Positions 61,261 through 64,000 of a stretch of DNA of 64,000 bases are shown here, piece after piece (the stretch's first letter is position 1; each line of letters opens with the position of its first letter). The stretch is from Tyto alba (Eukaryota > Chordata > Aves > Strigiformes > Tytonidae): assembly GCF_018691265.1 (NCBI RefSeq), contig NW_024881316.1, positions 8,492,819-8,556,818 of the forward strand. Reading direction: 5' to 3'. The notes under the pieces were generated by a model. That model saw only the letters and a program-made list of their open reading frames with translations, searched no databases and was not told where the DNA came from. Position numbers and translations under genes: made by a program.

Positions 61261-62064
61261 TTAGTCCCTTGAGACTACTTGTGAGTGTAAGAAAAACAGG
61301 AATTGGCCCCATGTCATAACCATCTGTTATTAACACAAAGAGCAAGGGCCCAGTCTTGCAGTCCTTGCTAAAAGCAGTTTGTTTAATAGGAGTTACTACA
61401 AATATGAAAAATGTGTGTTTTCCTCATTACTGTGGCAATAGTCCCTACCAGCAGTGTGAAAAAAGAAAGTCATCATGAGTCTTGGTGTACAATTGCACAA
61501 TTGCGTTATTTTACACTGCAGTAGGTTGTATGCAATAAACATATAATTCCAAGAAATATATGTATTGCTGTATTTTCAAAAATCACTTCAGCTACTTTGA
61601 TGCATATTTTTTCATAGTACATATTTTCATTTTATAGCTGAATTATGACTGGGTTTTCTTTTTTACTATTTTTATGACTGAGGTAGACTTCCTTTCAGAT
61701 TGTGGCTAGTTTGAAAATGGTGCCATTTTTCCCTCTCCCCCAGCAGAAAATGTTTGCCTTTTTCCTTGATGACCTTCCACTTCTTCCAACATCCCTCCCT
61801 CAATTATAACTACAAGCATTATTGGAAAACTGAAATAATTTGATCCATCCTGACATACTATGTCATGGCAGAGAGGTAGTTTTGGTGGTTGATACTTCCA
61901 TTCACCTTTATAGGCTAGAGTGCCAGGTTTGATTATATTTTTTTCCCACCTTTCTGACCTCCCTTGTATTTGGCATTTCTACCTTAATATTTGAGATAAT
62001 TACTCCACAATAATTACTACAAAACCCACAGTTCTGTAAAAATCAGTTTTGGTGTCCCATTGCC

Positions 62065-62090
62065 TTTTTTTTTTTTTTTTTTTTTTTTTT
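62065..62090. repeat. Poly-T tract (T26)
   Basis: An uninterrupted T run in intron 3. Confidence 0.9.
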
Positions 62091-62426
62091 CTCCCCATCA
62101 GTTTTTATATGCATTATTTTTAGATCATCCTTGGTTCAGAGAGTCCTACCAGTCCCTGCTAGATAACTTGGGCCATGCGTTTTAATAGGGACATTTAATC
62201 CATGTTCCTTCGCTTCTGGCTATAAACCTATGTTAGGCAGAGCAAGGGTTATTATAATCCTGTCAGTTGCATGTCAGTGGGAGACCAGTCCTCTGGGTAG
62301 CTATAATGCCTTTAAGGGTGGCTTTGCACAATCAGTCTGGCACTGAGTATATGCAGCACAGCCCAGAATCTGGGAAAATATATAAATTATGATAGAAGGT
62401 TGGGTGTTTCCATGGTATATGCAGAA

Positions 62427-62515
62427 AGACAGGAATTGCTATATTGGATCAAACAAGTGCCTTGTCAAATCCATTACTTTTTTTTTTGCCAGCAATGGCC
62501 AGTAGCAGATGTTTT
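62427..62515. mobile_element. Ancient CR1-like fragment
   Basis: The text 'ggaattgctatattggatca' followed by a 'ccttgtcaaatcca' block and 'gccagcaatggccagtagca' then 'gatg' follows the order of a common amniote repeat that I remember as 'ggaattgccatactggatca', then 'tctagtccagtatcc', then 'gacagtggccagtaccagat'. It is short, diverged and interrupted by a T-run. The strand of the parent element is not certain. Confidence 0.5.
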
Positions 62516-63059
62516 TTTTTAAAAAAAAGATAAAAGAACATCAGTTTTGTTTTTCTTCAACCTCAAAGCATTGTATGCAGCTCTGTTATGTTTCCTTTAG
62601 ATCCTTTCCCCAGTCATTCTGTCATTCAAGTGTTAAAAGATATCTTACTGTTTTAATTCCATGTGATAGATATGTTCTAATCCATTTAAGGTCCTAAGGT
62701 ATTTTTGTGATTTTTCTTAAATTTGCAGCCTCAGCTTTAAATAGACTGGAAATTATACAGATGTTTACATTATTAACTATTCAAACCTTATTGTTTATAA
62801 AATGTATAATTTGAACTTGACTGAAAAACCCCTTGAGGATCTGACATAGAAGCATACACAGTAACAACACCAAACTGATTTCTTTGCATTTAGAGATGCG
62901 TATCTGGAATAGTTTGATTGGAAAAACTAATTAATCATTTGTGAACTACGTATTGGACAAATGCACTAGAATTTTATTACAGCAACGTTACGGCAACTTC
63001 TTTTTCTGTACTTATAGACATTTTGAGCCATTGAAGGGTTAACCCCCCCCCTCATACCC

Positions 63060-63850
63060 CCTCTCACCCCCCCCAGGCAAACGGTGTATCACTTTCCTTA
63101 AAATGCCATTGGGAAACTGAGATAAATGGTGAAGCATTTTCTGTGTTGACATGATGTTCGCCTGTCCGATTGCATCCTTCCCAACAGACAGCAGAGAAGC
63201 AATTACAAAAAAAGACATCTGTGCCAAGGTTTGGCTAGCCAGGGAGGGCAAGCTCTTGTGTTTAAGAGGTAGAGAATCCAATCGATGAAAATGTCTGGGC
63301 CTGTTAGCACCAATAAAGCTGAAGGCCACTGGGAAGCTCAGAGAGGGTCTTTTGTTGAGGAGACAGAAAAGAGGCCGATGCTGTGACACTTGGGGAGGAA
63401 TAGGGTCAGCTAGTACGATCATCCATCTTCCTCAATGGCAGCTTTCTGTCAGTTTTTAACCCTGCTCAGCAGAGGATCTAAACCTCTATTGTTGGCACCA
63501 GCCAATTCTCAGCCAAGTGTAAATGAAGTTAATATTCACTGACCTTATGCATAGCCAATGAAGGCCCTTGATGTCATCCTGGAAATAATGTTATCTGACA
63601 CTTCAAAAAGCAGATGTTGGCAGGTTGTTTGTGTTTTTTTGCTGAGCCAGTACGCAAAGACACATTGTTTAGCCACCTCACATTTAAACTGATTTCCATA
63701 ATAACCACAAATAGGCCTTTTTGACCTTAAATTGACATAGTTATGGTTTTAGTTTGCATATCATTATACGCTGCTCACAAAGCGCGGCTAACCTGCACTA
63801 AATGATCTGGGAGAAGTAGCTCAGTTCACTTAAATAAGAAATATATGGGT
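63060..63850. promoter_or_regulatory. Candidate conserved non-coding element in intron 3
   Basis: A roughly 0.8-kb stretch with few homopolymers and many intact binding-site-like words: ttggcaccagccaa (NFI-like, 63493-63506), ataaccacaaata (RUNX-like), tttttgaccttaa (nuclear-receptor half-site), tttgcatatcattat (POU octamer-like) and several tgtttagc/ttaat words. It stands out from the low-complexity DNA around it. Conservation cannot be measured here, so the regulatory role is inference. Confidence 0.3.
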
Positions 63851-64000
63851 CAGTGAGCAAATTTTATTTATGCTGATAAAACAGTGAGTAATTAAAATAG
63901 TTTAAATAGTTCAAAGTAGACATTTTTAGAACACAATGAAAAATAGTGTTTATTTTGCCTTCATGAAAGGAAATATATCACAGAAGTAAAAAAAAATTAT

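Larger units (their letters stand above)
57499..64000 (+). other. EPHA7: EPHA7 intron 3, continuing beyond the window
   Basis: AT-rich intron DNA without a recognised exon. It holds an AT/CA microsatellite at 58097-58145, A22 at 61239-61260, T26 at 62065-62090, an ancient CR1-like fragment at 62427-62515 and C-rich runs near 63043-63076. The segments 59740-59890 and 63060-63850 are homopolymer-poor and motif-dense and are proposed as conserved non-coding candidates. No RNA gene was seen. Confidence 0.75.

Noticed and set aside
47410..64000. EPHA7 exon 4 (start of the cysteine-rich/EGF-like region)
   Set aside because: I looked for a phase-1 exon encoding CGRGFYK-like residues and found none. 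Intron 3 is presumed to continue past the window.

Overview
The window is vertebrate nuclear DNA, most likely from a bird. It carries a 5'-truncated CR1 retrotransposon with the usual 8-bp terminal repeats, a solo long terminal repeat that resembles endogenous retrovirus LTRs common in bird genomes, no mammalian SINE/LINE1 material that I recognise, short introns and a compact GC-rich promoter island. The species cannot be named from the sequence. The LTR family makes a non-galliform bird somewhat more likely, but that is inference from memory.

Only one protein-coding gene is supported: the 5' end of EPHA7 (ephrin type-A receptor 7) on the + strand. Exon 1 (CDS 37592-37688) encodes the signal peptide. 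Exon 2 (42205-42269) encodes the start of the mature ectodomain. Exon 3 (46740-47409) encodes nearly the whole ephrin-binding domain and the start of the cysteine-rich region. The three segments join in phase with GT-AG introns and give residues 1-277. The rest of the receptor (most of the cysteine-rich/EGF region, two fibronectin III repeats, transmembrane helix, kinase, SAM domain) must lie beyond 64000. I did not recognise exon 4 in the last 16.6 kb.

Layout: 1-35.8 kb is AT-rich upstream intergenic DNA with no convincing gene. It holds two CR1 remnants, one MITE-like ancient repeat, a perfect hairpin and several homopolymer tracts. A (CA)n microsatellite at 35.85 kb precedes a CpG-rich domain of about 4.4 kb (about 35.96-40.4 kb) that covers the promoter, 5'UTR, exon 1 and the first half of intron 1. 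Introns 1 and 2 are each about 4.5 kb. Intron 3 runs off the window and contains a 38-bp perfect AT palindrome, the solo LTR, long homopolymers and several stretches that look like conserved non-coding elements.

I found no previously undescribed multi-gene system. The observations most worth checking are a possible short secreted EPHA7 isoform made by a cryptic terminal exon just inside intron 3, a strong splice donor in the CpG island 1.36 kb upstream of the ATG, a second very CpG-dense block inside intron 1, and candidate enhancers in intron 3, especially 63.06-63.85 kb.
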